Shown here: positions 1 through 6,419 of the stretch, piece by piece
Position numbering within the stretch: the stretch's first letter is position 1
Layout of the letters: each line of letters opens with the position of its first letter
Assembly (NCBI GenBank): GCA_963627215.1
Contig: CAVGAH010000074.1
Coordinates: 1 to 10,477 of the forward strand
Reading direction: 5' to 3'
Length of the DNA stretch: 10,477 nucleotides
From: CAKQOE01 sp963627215
Lineage (GTDB): Bacteria; Bacillota; Clostridia; Peptostreptococcales; Anaerovoracaceae
Notes under the pieces: model-generated
Seen by the model: the letters and a program-made list of their open reading frames with translations, nothing else
Database searches by the model: none
What the model was told of the DNA's origin: nothing
Made by a program: the position numbers and the translations under genes

Positions 1-55
1 AACTGTCGCATCAGCTGCAAGCGCCTTTGTGCATTCGCGGTCTGTATACCATCCG
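1..55 (-). repeat. Exact 55-bp direct repeat, copy 1 (partner 436-490)
   Basis: Bases 1-55 are identical to 436-490, and the next base differs (c against a). The identity may extend past the window edge. The offset of 435 bp is exactly one repeat unit (145 codons), so recombination between the copies would remove or add a unit without changing frame. Confidence 0.95.
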
Positions 56-3000
56 CTGAATTCATAACCCTGCTTTGTCGGAGCAGTCGGTAATACGATC
101 GTCGTTCCGTATTTTACAGAGCCTTCTGTATGATTGCCTGTAAGAGCGCTGCCGCCGTTTTCGTTCCAGCTCACATTATATGAATTTCTGCTGTATCTTA
201 TCTCTACGACTGTTGTTCCGTCAGCCGCTATCGTTTTCTGTTCTACTGCTTCCGCAGTGAATCCCTCAATATCCTTTGCCTTTGCCGCAGTCTGCTGATC
301 TGTAGTTCCTGTCATTTCTTCAGTATCAGTGAGCGTGTATTCAGCATCCCCAAGTTTCTGCTGATAATGCTTTACTGTATACTTAGTGTCAGTTGAAGGA
401 TCCCACTTTGCGTAAAGCGTATATCCCTCCACAGGAACTGTCGCATCAGCTGCAAGCGCCTTTGTGCATTCGCGGTCTGTATACCATCCGACGAATACAT
501 AGCCTGTCTTTGTCGGGTCTTCAGGCTTCGCTACAGGTGTTCCGAACTTGACATCACCCTTAGTGTAGTCACCTGTCAGCTCTGTTCCGCCGTTTACGTT
601 CCAGCTTACATTATATGTATTCCTGTCGTAATAGATTTTTACTACAGTGCTTCCGTCTGCCGCTACAACAGCCTGCTCAAATGGTTTTGCAGTGAATCCA
701 ATGTATGTCTTAGCTGCAGCCGTCGTCGGCTGTGCAGTAGTTCCTGTCATCATATCGCTTGCTACGAGTTCATAACTCGCTGTATCCGTTTCCGCAAGCG
801 TCTGCTGGTAATGCGCTACAGTGTACTTTGTATCCTTTGAAGCATCCCACTTTGCATAAAGTGTAAGTCCTCCGACAGGTACGAGCATTCCCTGCTCAAA
901 CGGTTTTGTTAATTCGCTGTCTGTGTACCAGCCTCCGAATACATAACCTGTCTTTGTCGGATCTGCAGGCTTTACTATAGGTGTTCCGTACTTGACATTA
1001 CCGTCAGTGTAGTCACATGTCAGCTCGCTGCCGCCGTTTACATTCCATGAAACAGGATAGCTGTTTCTTGCATACATTATCTCAACTACAGTGCTTCCGT
1101 CTGCTGCTGTAGTCTTCTGCTTGAATTGCTGTGCAGTAAAGCCCGGATATTCCCTTGCCTCTGCAGTTGTCGGAGCATCTGTCAAACTGTCCTTCAGCTC
1201 TGACTCTACGAGTTCACCGTTAAGGTCATAGTTTCCGTCTACAGACTGTCTGATATGCTTTACTTTATAAGTTACCGGCTCTGCTTCCCACTTTGCTGTG
1301 TATACTGCATCTCCTGTAACTGTCGCTTCATCGCCCGGATCGTTGTCCCATCCTGCCAACTTGTATCCGAGACGAGTCATTACCGGCTTCTGAAGAGCTG
1401 CGCCGTATAAATATTTCCGGATGAAGGAATCTACATCGCTCGCGCCACTGTTAAATTTTACCGTATACTCGTTTCTGTTGAGATACAGCTGGATAAGAGT
1501 GCTTCCGTCTGCTGCGATAGTCTTTCTCTCAGGCGTCTGCATCGTAAATCCAACGTATGGGTTTGTGTATGATTCAGCCGTTTCTGACTCAGTCGTACCT
1601 TTAGCAGTCTGAGTAGCGTCGAGTGTATATGTTCCGTTAAGTTCCTGCATATAATACTCTACTGTGTAGTTGACTTCTGCAGGAGTCCATTTCGCATAAA
1701 GAGTTACGCCCTTCGCGCTGTCTGAGAATGTCGGCATAACGCTTACAGGGCTGTATGCCGCGCCTGTGCATGCAGCGTTCGTATACCAGCCGCCGAATGT
1801 ATATCCTTCTCTTACAGGATCTGCAGGCCATGTGATAGAAGCTCCGCTTCCGCCTGTTATCTGATCTACAGCACTTCCGCCCTGAGAGTCGAATGAAATG
1901 TATCTTACGCCGTCAGGGTCGCTCCAGCTGAGCTTCAGGACCTTGCTTATCGGCTTTGAAGAAAGCGCCAGAGGAGCGTTCTTCCATGTAATAGTCATGT
2001 CTGACACTTCTTCTACAGATCCGCTCGGAGGAGTTACTGTTACAGTATTCGTCTTAGGATCGTAGCTGAACGCCTTATTTGAGAACGATATCGTAAAGTT
2101 GCTCTCGTCTGCGTCATCCTTGCTGACATTGCTTATATCGCCTGTCTTAAGGTTCATGCTCTTCATCAGGAATGTGTCTCCCGGTATAGCAAGAGTCTTT
2201 ACCGTCTTAAATTCGTAATCTGCCGGATCGTTCGCAAATCCGTAAATATTCTCGACTGCACCTGCCGACCACATCGGCCACTGGTGCGCGTATATAGTCG
2301 GATTCCACGACAGCTTGCTGCTGTTGAACAGCTGTGCCAGGAATTTTATATCTATGTACGTGCCTATCTCTATAAGCATAGCGCCGGCGTAGTTCTGCGA
2401 TTTACCGCTTCCCTGAGTCCATTCAAGATGATAGAAGAAGTAGCCCCACAGCTGAGCGTAAGCTCCTACCTCAGCCATTATGCCTATCCTGTCTACCTTG
2501 AGTGAGAACAGACCAACGTACATTTCCAGTCTGATACCGGCCCTTACGCCAAGCATACCGACTACGTAAAAATCAAAATTGTAGTGCGGCGTTATTATAT
2601 CTATCGTCTGGTTCGTAGAAGTACGTGCCTTTACTCTTACAGAGAAGTTGTACTGTTTCTGAGCCGTGTACTCATACTTCATGCCTATAGACACGTTGAG
2701 GTTAGCCGAAACTACGAAGCTCCCCTTTATCTCCCAGCAGAATATGTGCAGGAATGCATTTCCGCTCGAGCCGAATATCTTCTGGTCAACGAGATCGATC
2801 CATGTATCGTTTGCGTTGTCCATGAGGTTCTTATATACATCGGCTATTGATTCTACAGTACCGTCTACATCACTTACGCTTGCCCCCTCAGCCTGCTGCT
2901 CCATGATGTCCATGATCTCATCGAGCTTCTTTGTGAGAGATTCTTCACCGTCGTCGTCTGTAGTAACGTCAGCTGTGAATTCGATACCTGTGTAGTTTCC

Positions 3001-4320
3001 TACATTAAATCCTGCATTGAGCGCATAATCGTACTTCAGGAAGCCGATCTTTATACGCTTAGTGCCTATGCTCGTTTTCAGGATGACCTGTTCGTTGAGC
3101 TTAGCTGTTACCTTTATCTTTACTTTGTCGCCGATGCTTACCTCGAACGGTATGCTCACCTCGACCTTTACACCGTTTCCGCTCAGCTTGTCAAGATTTG
3201 TATTAGCCTGTATCCTTACAGCTATATTTCTTCTGTCGAAGTCTACCTCGACATTCTTGCCTGCGCGGAGCGTGCTTCCGAATAATGTAGTCTTAAGCTC
3301 GCCGATAGTATCCATAGTGGCATTTATATCCATATCTGTCGGAACATCATTGAAGCCGTCCGTTTCAAGCGCATATGCAGCGAGGTATTTTGAAGCCTGC
3401 TCTACATAACCGCTTTCTACCACATCATTCTTTATAGCGTCCTCGATATCCTTTATCTCAGAATCGCTCATTTCTATTTTTTCATCCTGCTCGTAGTAAA
3501 CATCGAGTGATGAATCAAGCGCAGATTCTATATCCTTGTTTTCATTTGCCTTATACCGGATAATAAAATCAGTACCTGACACAAATATCTTTGTTATCTC
3601 AGCATACGATGAAATAGCAGTGCCTTCGCCGCTATAAGTCCCGCTGTAGAAAGCGATATAATCGCCCTCATCGATAGAATTTGCATCTACATCAGCGAGC
3701 GCCTTCTGTACTACTGTATTTTCAACTGTGATGGAATTATTTGAAGAATCGCCGTCCTTATCTGCATCTACAGGTACAGGCAGTACATCAGGTACAAGGA
3801 GTACATCCTCTACATCTGCCATATCGTAGCTGTAGGTATTTCCGTTTACATTTGTGATCTTTACGTAAGCGATCTCATCCTTATCATCATTTGCATCGAG
3901 TAAATTACGCTTGTCCGGCTCTTTACCTGCGTATATCGCTACAGTATCTCCTGCAGATAGCTTCACATCTCCGCTGTACGCGAACGTACCCTTAGTCTCA
4001 TTTGTCTGAGTAGTCTGAGCTGAAATGTCTGAAGAGAAGAGACCGCCGTAAGCACCCGAATCAAGTCCCGATACGTCCTTTGACGGAACGTACTTAAGGC
4101 TGCTGTTCAGTTCTGCGTTAGCTACTTCTGCCTTCTTAGTAAGGACATTGAGATAACGCACGTGGCTGTCCTGTTCAACGCCGTTTACTACAAAACGCAG
4201 GCTGTCGTCTGTGAGCTCGAACTGATAAGTCTGACCTGCTTCAAACGCAGCGCTTACAGTCGTTCCGCTTACATTGTATGACATTTCCTCGTTACCCGCT
4301 GTAATGCAGGTAAGCTTCAT
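1..4320 (-). CDS. Giant SLH surface protein, distal part in the displaced frame (3' end outside window)
   Basis: This frame has no stop from 4377 down to 1, checked triplet by triplet, and continues the SLH protein whose N-terminal half ends at 4292; the frames are separated only by the ten-G tract at 4322-4331. The coordinate 4320 is the first ATG after the tract, not a proven start. With nine G this Met would be residue 393 of a protein of at least 1832 residues. In order: a beta-rich stretch (about 4320-3360) with acidic loops such as DADKDGDSS that resemble calcium-binding loops; an aromatic-rich, alternating hydrophobic/polar region (about 3350-2240) that I do not recognise; a short Ig-like segment (about 2220-1920); then tandem InlB B-repeat plus MucBP-like units (1905 to the edge), each with a GW core (GGWYT, AGWDN, VGWYT, SGWYT) and an LYAKW-like end. 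Likely extracellular, adhesin-like; the ligand is unknown. If the tract is not switchable, this part is a pseudogene remnant, but the absence of any other stop argues against long decay. Confidence 0.8.
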   Translation of the reverse strand, partial: MKLTCITAGNEEMSYNVSGTTVSAAFEAGQTYQFELTDDSLRFVVNGVEQDSHVRYLNVLTKKAEVANAELNSSLKYVPSKDVSGLDSGAYGGLFSSDISAQTTQTNETKGTFAYSGDVKLSAGDTVAIYAGKEPDKRNLLDANDDKDEIAYVKITNVNGNTYSYDMADVEDVLLVPDVLPVPVDADKDGDSSNNSITVENTVVQKALADVDANSIDEGDYIAFYSGTYSGEGTAISSYAEITKIFVSGTDFIIRYKANENKDIESALDSSLDVYYEQDEKIEMSDSEIKDIEDAIKNDVVESGYVEQASKYLAAYALETDGFNDVPTDMDINATMDTIGELKTTLFGSTLRAGKNVEVDFDRRNIAVRIQANTNLDKLSGNGVKVEVSIPFEVSIGDKVKIKVTAKLNEQVILKTSIGTKRIKIGFLKYDYALNAGFNVGNYTGIEFTADVTTDDDGEESLTKKLDEIMDIMEQQAEGASVSDVDGTVESIADVYKNLMDNANDTWIDLVDQKIFGSSGNAFLHIFCWEIKGSFVVSANLNVSIGMKYEYTAQKQYNFSVRVKARTSTNQTIDIITPHYNFDFYVVGMLGVRAGIRLEMYVGLFSLKVDRIGIMAEVGAYAQLWGYFFYHLEWTQGSGKSQNYAGAMLIEIGTYIDIKFLAQLFNSSKLSWNPTIYAHQWPMWSAGAVENIYGFANDPADYEFKTVKTLAIPGDTFLMKSMNLKTGDISNVSKDDADESNFTISFSNKAFSYDPKTNTVTVTPPSGSVEEVSDMTITWKNAPLALSSKPISKVLKLSWSDPDGVRYISFDSQGGSAVDQITGGSGASITWPADPVREGYTFGGWYTNAACTGAAYSPVSVMPTFSDSAKGVTLYAKWTPAEVNYTVEYYMQELNGTYTLDATQTAKGTTESETAESYTNPYVGFTMQTPERKTIAADGSTLIQLYLNRNEYTVKFNSGASDVDSFIRKYLYGAALQKPVMTRLGYKLAGWDNDPGDEATVTGDAVYTAKWEAEPVTYKVKHIRQSVDGNYDLNGELVESELKDSLTDAPTTAEAREYPGFTAQQFKQKTTAADGSTVVEIMYARNSYPVSWNVNGGSELTCDYTDGNVKYGTPIVKPADPTKTGYVFGGWYTDSELTKPFEQGMLVPVGGLTLYAKWDASKDTKYTVAHYQQTLAETDTASYELVASDMMTGTTAQPTTAAAKTYIGFTAKPFEQAVVAADGSTVVKIYYDRNTYNVSWNVNGGTELTGDYTKGDVKFGTPVAKPEDPTKTGYVFVGWYTDRECTKALAADATVPVEGYTLYAKWDPSTDTKYTVKHYQQKLGDAEYTLTDTEEMTGTTDQQTAAKAKDIEGFTAEAVEQKTIAADGTTVVEIRYSRNSYNVSWNENGGSALTGNHTEGSVKYGTTIVLPTAPTKQGYEFSGWYTDRECTKALAADATV
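436..490 (-). repeat. Exact 55-bp direct repeat, copy 2 (partner 1-55)
   Basis: Identical to bases 1-55. It encodes the end of one InlB unit around WYTDRECTKALAADATV. The nucleotide identity includes third codon positions, which suggests recent duplication or gene conversion rather than selection on the protein alone. Confidence 0.95.
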
Positions 4321-5497
4321 GCCCCCCCCCCGTTATATTTCCGCCTGTCACACCAAATGTAAAGCCTGTTGACTGGTCAGCAACAGTTACATAGTTAGGC
4401 GTTTCTATCCCGGAAACATCCTGGCCTTCAGCCATATCAGCATAGAGCGTTATGTTGCGGTCTACAGTATCGCCGCTCTCGACTGCTTTCTCACCGGCAG
4501 CATCGTAATACCATCCGAGGAATATGCTGTTCTGCTTAAACGGTGTAGCGATATCTGTTATGGCAGTTCCCTTCTTGTAAGAAGTCGATGCAGGCCATGT
4601 AACGCCCGATGCGTCCTTGCCGTTTACCATAGCAAACTTTACTTCATAATAAGTAGTTGACGAATGATGTCCGCCTGAACTGCTTCCGTTATTTGTATTT
4701 CCTGAGTTATTGCCCTGGGAAGGATCTTCAGTCTTTCCCGGATCCTCAGCCGCAGCGTCAGGATCTACCTTTACTCTGTCAGAAGCAACGCCCGGCTCTT
4801 TGTACCATGTCTTTACAGAATCATCTGTTCTCTTACAGAGAGTCGCTGCCTGAGCACGCGTAGCGTTGCCCTTAGGATCGAATTTACCGTTGTTGCCGTT
4901 GAGAAGGCCCGCCTTCCACAGCTTCATGACAGCATCGCGCGCATACGCCGCTACAGTGTCGATATCCGACGGAGTAGTCGTTATATTTGCGCCCGTATCA
5001 TAATCAACGTTAAACTTTTCAAAATAGCGCACAAAGAACGCCGCCATCTGCTGACGGTCTATGAACGCCTCCGGCGAAAATCTGTCTTTCGACGTTCCGC
5101 TCGTGATACCGTGTTTAGCGGCCCACTTTACATACGGCGCATAATACTGCGACTGCGGCACGTCCGAAAATCCTGTATCGCCACTGTACGCCGAAGCATC
5201 TGCGCCTGCCATGCGTCCCAGCACAGTCACGAACATCCCGCGGGTCATAGTCCCGTCAGGAGTGAACGTTGTCGAGCTCGTACCTGAAAACAGGCCGTTT
5301 GCATGCGCGTACCTAACCGCGTCATAAAACCAGTCACTGCTCTTTACGTCAGTGAACGGAGCATTCTGCTGCGTCGCCCTCGTAGTCTGCCCGCTTCCTG
5401 TTCCTGCCGCGAATACCTGCCCCGGCACCAGCGTAACGAGCATACATATGACGAGCAGCAGGCTTAAAAATCTGTTTCTTTTTTTCAAGCTTTTCAT
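4292..5497 (-). CDS. SLH-domain surface protein, N-terminal part (401 aa as read; truncated at poly-G tract)
   Basis: Secreted, wall-anchored N-terminal part of the giant protein. I start it at 5497 rather than at the longer ATG at 5545. The 5497 start is preceded by AGGTGA and GAGGAG, and it begins a textbook signal peptide: basic KSLKKRNR, a hydrophobic LSLLLVICMLVTLV core and a VFA-A cleavage site near residue 30. The 5545 ATG falls inside a leader hairpin. Three SLH domains follow at about residues 48-94, 110-158 and 178-224; their TR-type motifs read MTRGM, IDRQQ and ATRAQ. SLH domains bind pyruvylated secondary cell-wall polymer. Next come an Asp/Pro/Gly/Asn/Ser-rich linker (about 229-282) and one InlB B-repeat (about 283-355, with FLGWYYD and ITLYADM). 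Residues 390-392 are Gly from the G tract, after which the frame adds HEAYLHYSG and stops at TAA. That tail matches nothing in the protein's repeats and looks out of frame. The product is either an OFF-phase stub or an artefact of a miscounted homopolymer. Confidence 0.85.
   Translation of the reverse strand: MKSLKKRNRFLSLLLVICMLVTLVPGQVFAAGTGSGQTTRATQQNAPFTDVKSSDWFYDAVRYAHANGLFSGTSSTTFTPDGTMTRGMFVTVLGRMAGADASAYSGDTGFSDVPQSQYYAPYVKWAAKHGITSGTSKDRFSPEAFIDRQQMAAFFVRYFEKFNVDYDTGANITTTPSDIDTVAAYARDAVMKLWKAGLLNGNNGKFDPKGNATRAQAATLCKRTDDSVKTWYKEPGVASDRVKVDPDAAAEDPGKTEDPSQGNNSGNTNNGSSSGGHHSSTTYYEVKFAMVNGKDASGVTWPASTSYKKGTAITDIATPFKQNSIFLGWYYDAAGEKAVESGDTVDRNITLYADMAEGQDVSGIETPNYVTVADQSTGFTFGVTGGNITGGGHEAYLHYSG
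4322..4331 (-). repeat. Homopolymer tract of ten G (coding strand) inside the SLH protein gene
   Basis: Ten consecutive C on the plus strand, i.e. G10 on the coding strand, lie between codons for NIT and the ATG at 4320. With G10 the upstream frame reads T-G-G-G-H and stops at 4292 (401 aa). With G11 or G8 it reads into an Ala codon and an immediate TGA. With G9 or G12 it enters the 1440-codon downstream frame. Runs of G of this length inside coding sequence are known in other bacteria (Neisseria, Campylobacter, Helicobacter) as slipped-strand mispairing sites. Here the role is inferred from frame geometry. Confidence 0.9.
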
Positions 5498-5501
5498 AAA
5501 T

Positions 5502-5515
5502 TCACCTGGCTCCTC
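5502..5515 (-). promoter_or_regulatory. Ribosome-binding region deciding the 5497 start
   Basis: On the coding strand GAGGAG (5510-5515) and AGGTGA (5502-5507) precede the ATG at 5497; AGGTG lies 5 nt from the start codon and GAGGAG 12 nt. Together with the signal peptide starting at this Met they favour 5497 over the in-frame ATG at 5545. Confidence 0.75.
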
Positions 5516-5528
5516 ATTTTTCTCCGAC

Positions 5529-5557
5529 AAAACAGCACTTCTCAATAAAAAGTGCCG
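5529..5557 (-). terminator. Hairpin plus T-run in the leader of the SLH giant gene (terminator or attenuator)
   Basis: On the minus strand an 8-bp stem (CGGCACTT, 5557-5550, pairing with AAGTGCTG, 5540-5533, one G-U pair) encloses a 9-nt loop and is followed by TTTT (5532-5529). It lies 158 nt after the RloB stop and about 30 nt before the SLH start. It may end the upstream ATPase/RloB transcript or attenuate transcription into the SLH gene. The T-run is short, so termination would be partial. Confidence 0.5.
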
Positions 5558-5714
5558 TAATATCTTCGATCAGTAACGAATATCTGGACAATACATATCC
5601 GTTATTAGTTTTATACTTGCTAAAACAACTTTTGAGCCGAGTTACATGAATAGCAGATTTTTTGACACGAATTTCATAATATGTATCAAATAAATATAAT
5701 AAATGAATAATTTA

Positions 5715-6419
5715 CTACATGAAATATTTTTTCTGTTCTTCGGGCAAATACTTTGCCAGTTCCTCAACTAACTCATATACTTTCGTTCCAGGCGCTATAT
5801 CTGCCGGTGACTTTCCCTCTCCATTTTTAATGATCCGTTTCGCATACCGGATCGCCAGCTTAGGTTCTCCATGCTTCATTAGTATTTCAAATATGTCATC
5901 CATATTTTTCTCATACTTCCCGATACCCAGTTCTTTAAATTTTTCATTCAAAAATTTCTTATATTCAGTTCTGTGATTATTTGAAGTATAGTATGCAAAA
6001 TGCAACATAAACCAAAATTCAATACACTCATTGCTCCACGCTGCATGGTACTGCAGATCTGAATTTCTCTGATTCAGTACATTTGCCCGCTCTACCACCC
6101 CATTCACATCACCGGACGGAAAACTGTCTTTATCATATACACACCATATCTGTCCTTTTACAAGCTTATTCTCTTTAACATATTCCTCTGCTCTTTTGAT
6201 CACACGCATAGTCTCAGCCTGGCAGCCTTCGATCTCTATCAAGACCATGTCTCTGTAAACAGGATCATCTTCAATATATCGTTTAAATCCCTGAAAATAT
6301 TTTGGTTCCGTTGCCTGACCTTCACAAAAAATATAGTATCTGAATTCTTTCTTTTCCAAATGCTCCTGTTTGCGCTTCTTCTTCCAATCGTTCCTGCCTT
6401 TTATGCCTCTCTTAGCCAT
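5715..6419 (-). CDS. rloB: RloB-family Toprim-like protein, putative effector nuclease of an AbiL/RloAB-type defence pair
   Basis: A 234-residue protein, within the usual size of the RloB family. After a basic N-terminus (MAKRGIKGRNDWKKKRK) comes YYIFCEGQATEPKYF, with the family CEGxxTEPxYF motif at 32-42. E33 would be the Toprim-like acidic residue. VYDKDSF at 94-100 supplies the D-x-D pair (D96, D98), and SNECIEFWFMLHF at 129-141 matches the conserved SNPCFE-type motif. RloB proteins pair with AAA ATPases. AbiLii of the lactococcal AbiL abortive-infection system belongs here, and the presumed activity is metal-dependent nucleic-acid cleavage once the ATPase partner senses phage. The start overlaps the end of the ATPase gene by 8 bp, with GGGGG 7 nt upstream as a weak Shine-Dalgarno, suggesting translational coupling. 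The protein appears intact, and no signal peptide or membrane segment is visible, so it should be cytoplasmic. The family call is firm; the nuclease activity is family-level inference. Confidence 0.88.
   Translation of the reverse strand: MAKRGIKGRNDWKKKRKQEHLEKKEFRYYIFCEGQATEPKYFQGFKRYIEDDPVYRDMVLIEIEGCQAETMRVIKRAEEYVKENKLVKGQIWCVYDKDSFPSGDVNGVVERANVLNQRNSDLQYHAAWSNECIEFWFMLHFAYYTSNNHRTEYKKFLNEKFKELGIGKYEKNMDDIFEILMKHGEPKLAIRYAKRIIKNGEGKSPADIAPGTKVYELVEELAKYLPEEQKKYFM

Larger units (their letters stand above)
1..1905 (-). repeat. Tandem composite repeats (InlB B-repeat plus MucBP-like), about 140-148 codons each
   Basis: The core Trp codon of the GW motif recurs at 1786, 1348, 928, 484 and 49, giving spacings of 438, 420, 444 and 435 bp, all multiples of three. 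Each unit carries an InlB-like part (WNVNGG..., GTP..KP..PTKTGY, GGWYT, LYAKWD) and a second part (YTVKHYQQ..., MTGTT, GFTA, ADGSTVV, Y.RN.Y) resembling MucBP. The units nearest the window edge are the most alike, and the array probably continues beyond coordinate 1. Such repeats usually form an extended stalk that carries a distal domain away from the wall. Confidence 0.85.

Noticed and set aside
1..1905. CRISPR-like array
   Set aside because: The periodic similarity is 420-444 bp, in frame and protein-coding, without short identical repeats separated by unique spacers.
2284..3409. Several plus-strand open frames of 73-115 codons
   Set aside because: They are antisense shadows of the continuous minus-strand frame of the giant protein, which shows coherent beta-strand patterning.
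4309..4331. MKLTCITAG after the tract as a lipoprotein signal of a separate gene
   Set aside because: There is no hydrophobic core and no proper lipobox before the Cys. The segment continues the beta-rich pattern of the upstream frame.
5498..5545. Longer start of the SLH protein at ATG 5545 (16 extra residues)
   Set aside because: It lies within the leader hairpin, puts a charged peptide before a complete signal sequence, and has no ribosome-binding site as good as the one before 5497.
5558..5714. Promoter for the giant SLH gene
   Set aside because: Several AT-rich hexamers resemble -10 boxes (for example TATTAT, TATAAA), but none has a credible -35 at 16-18 bp.
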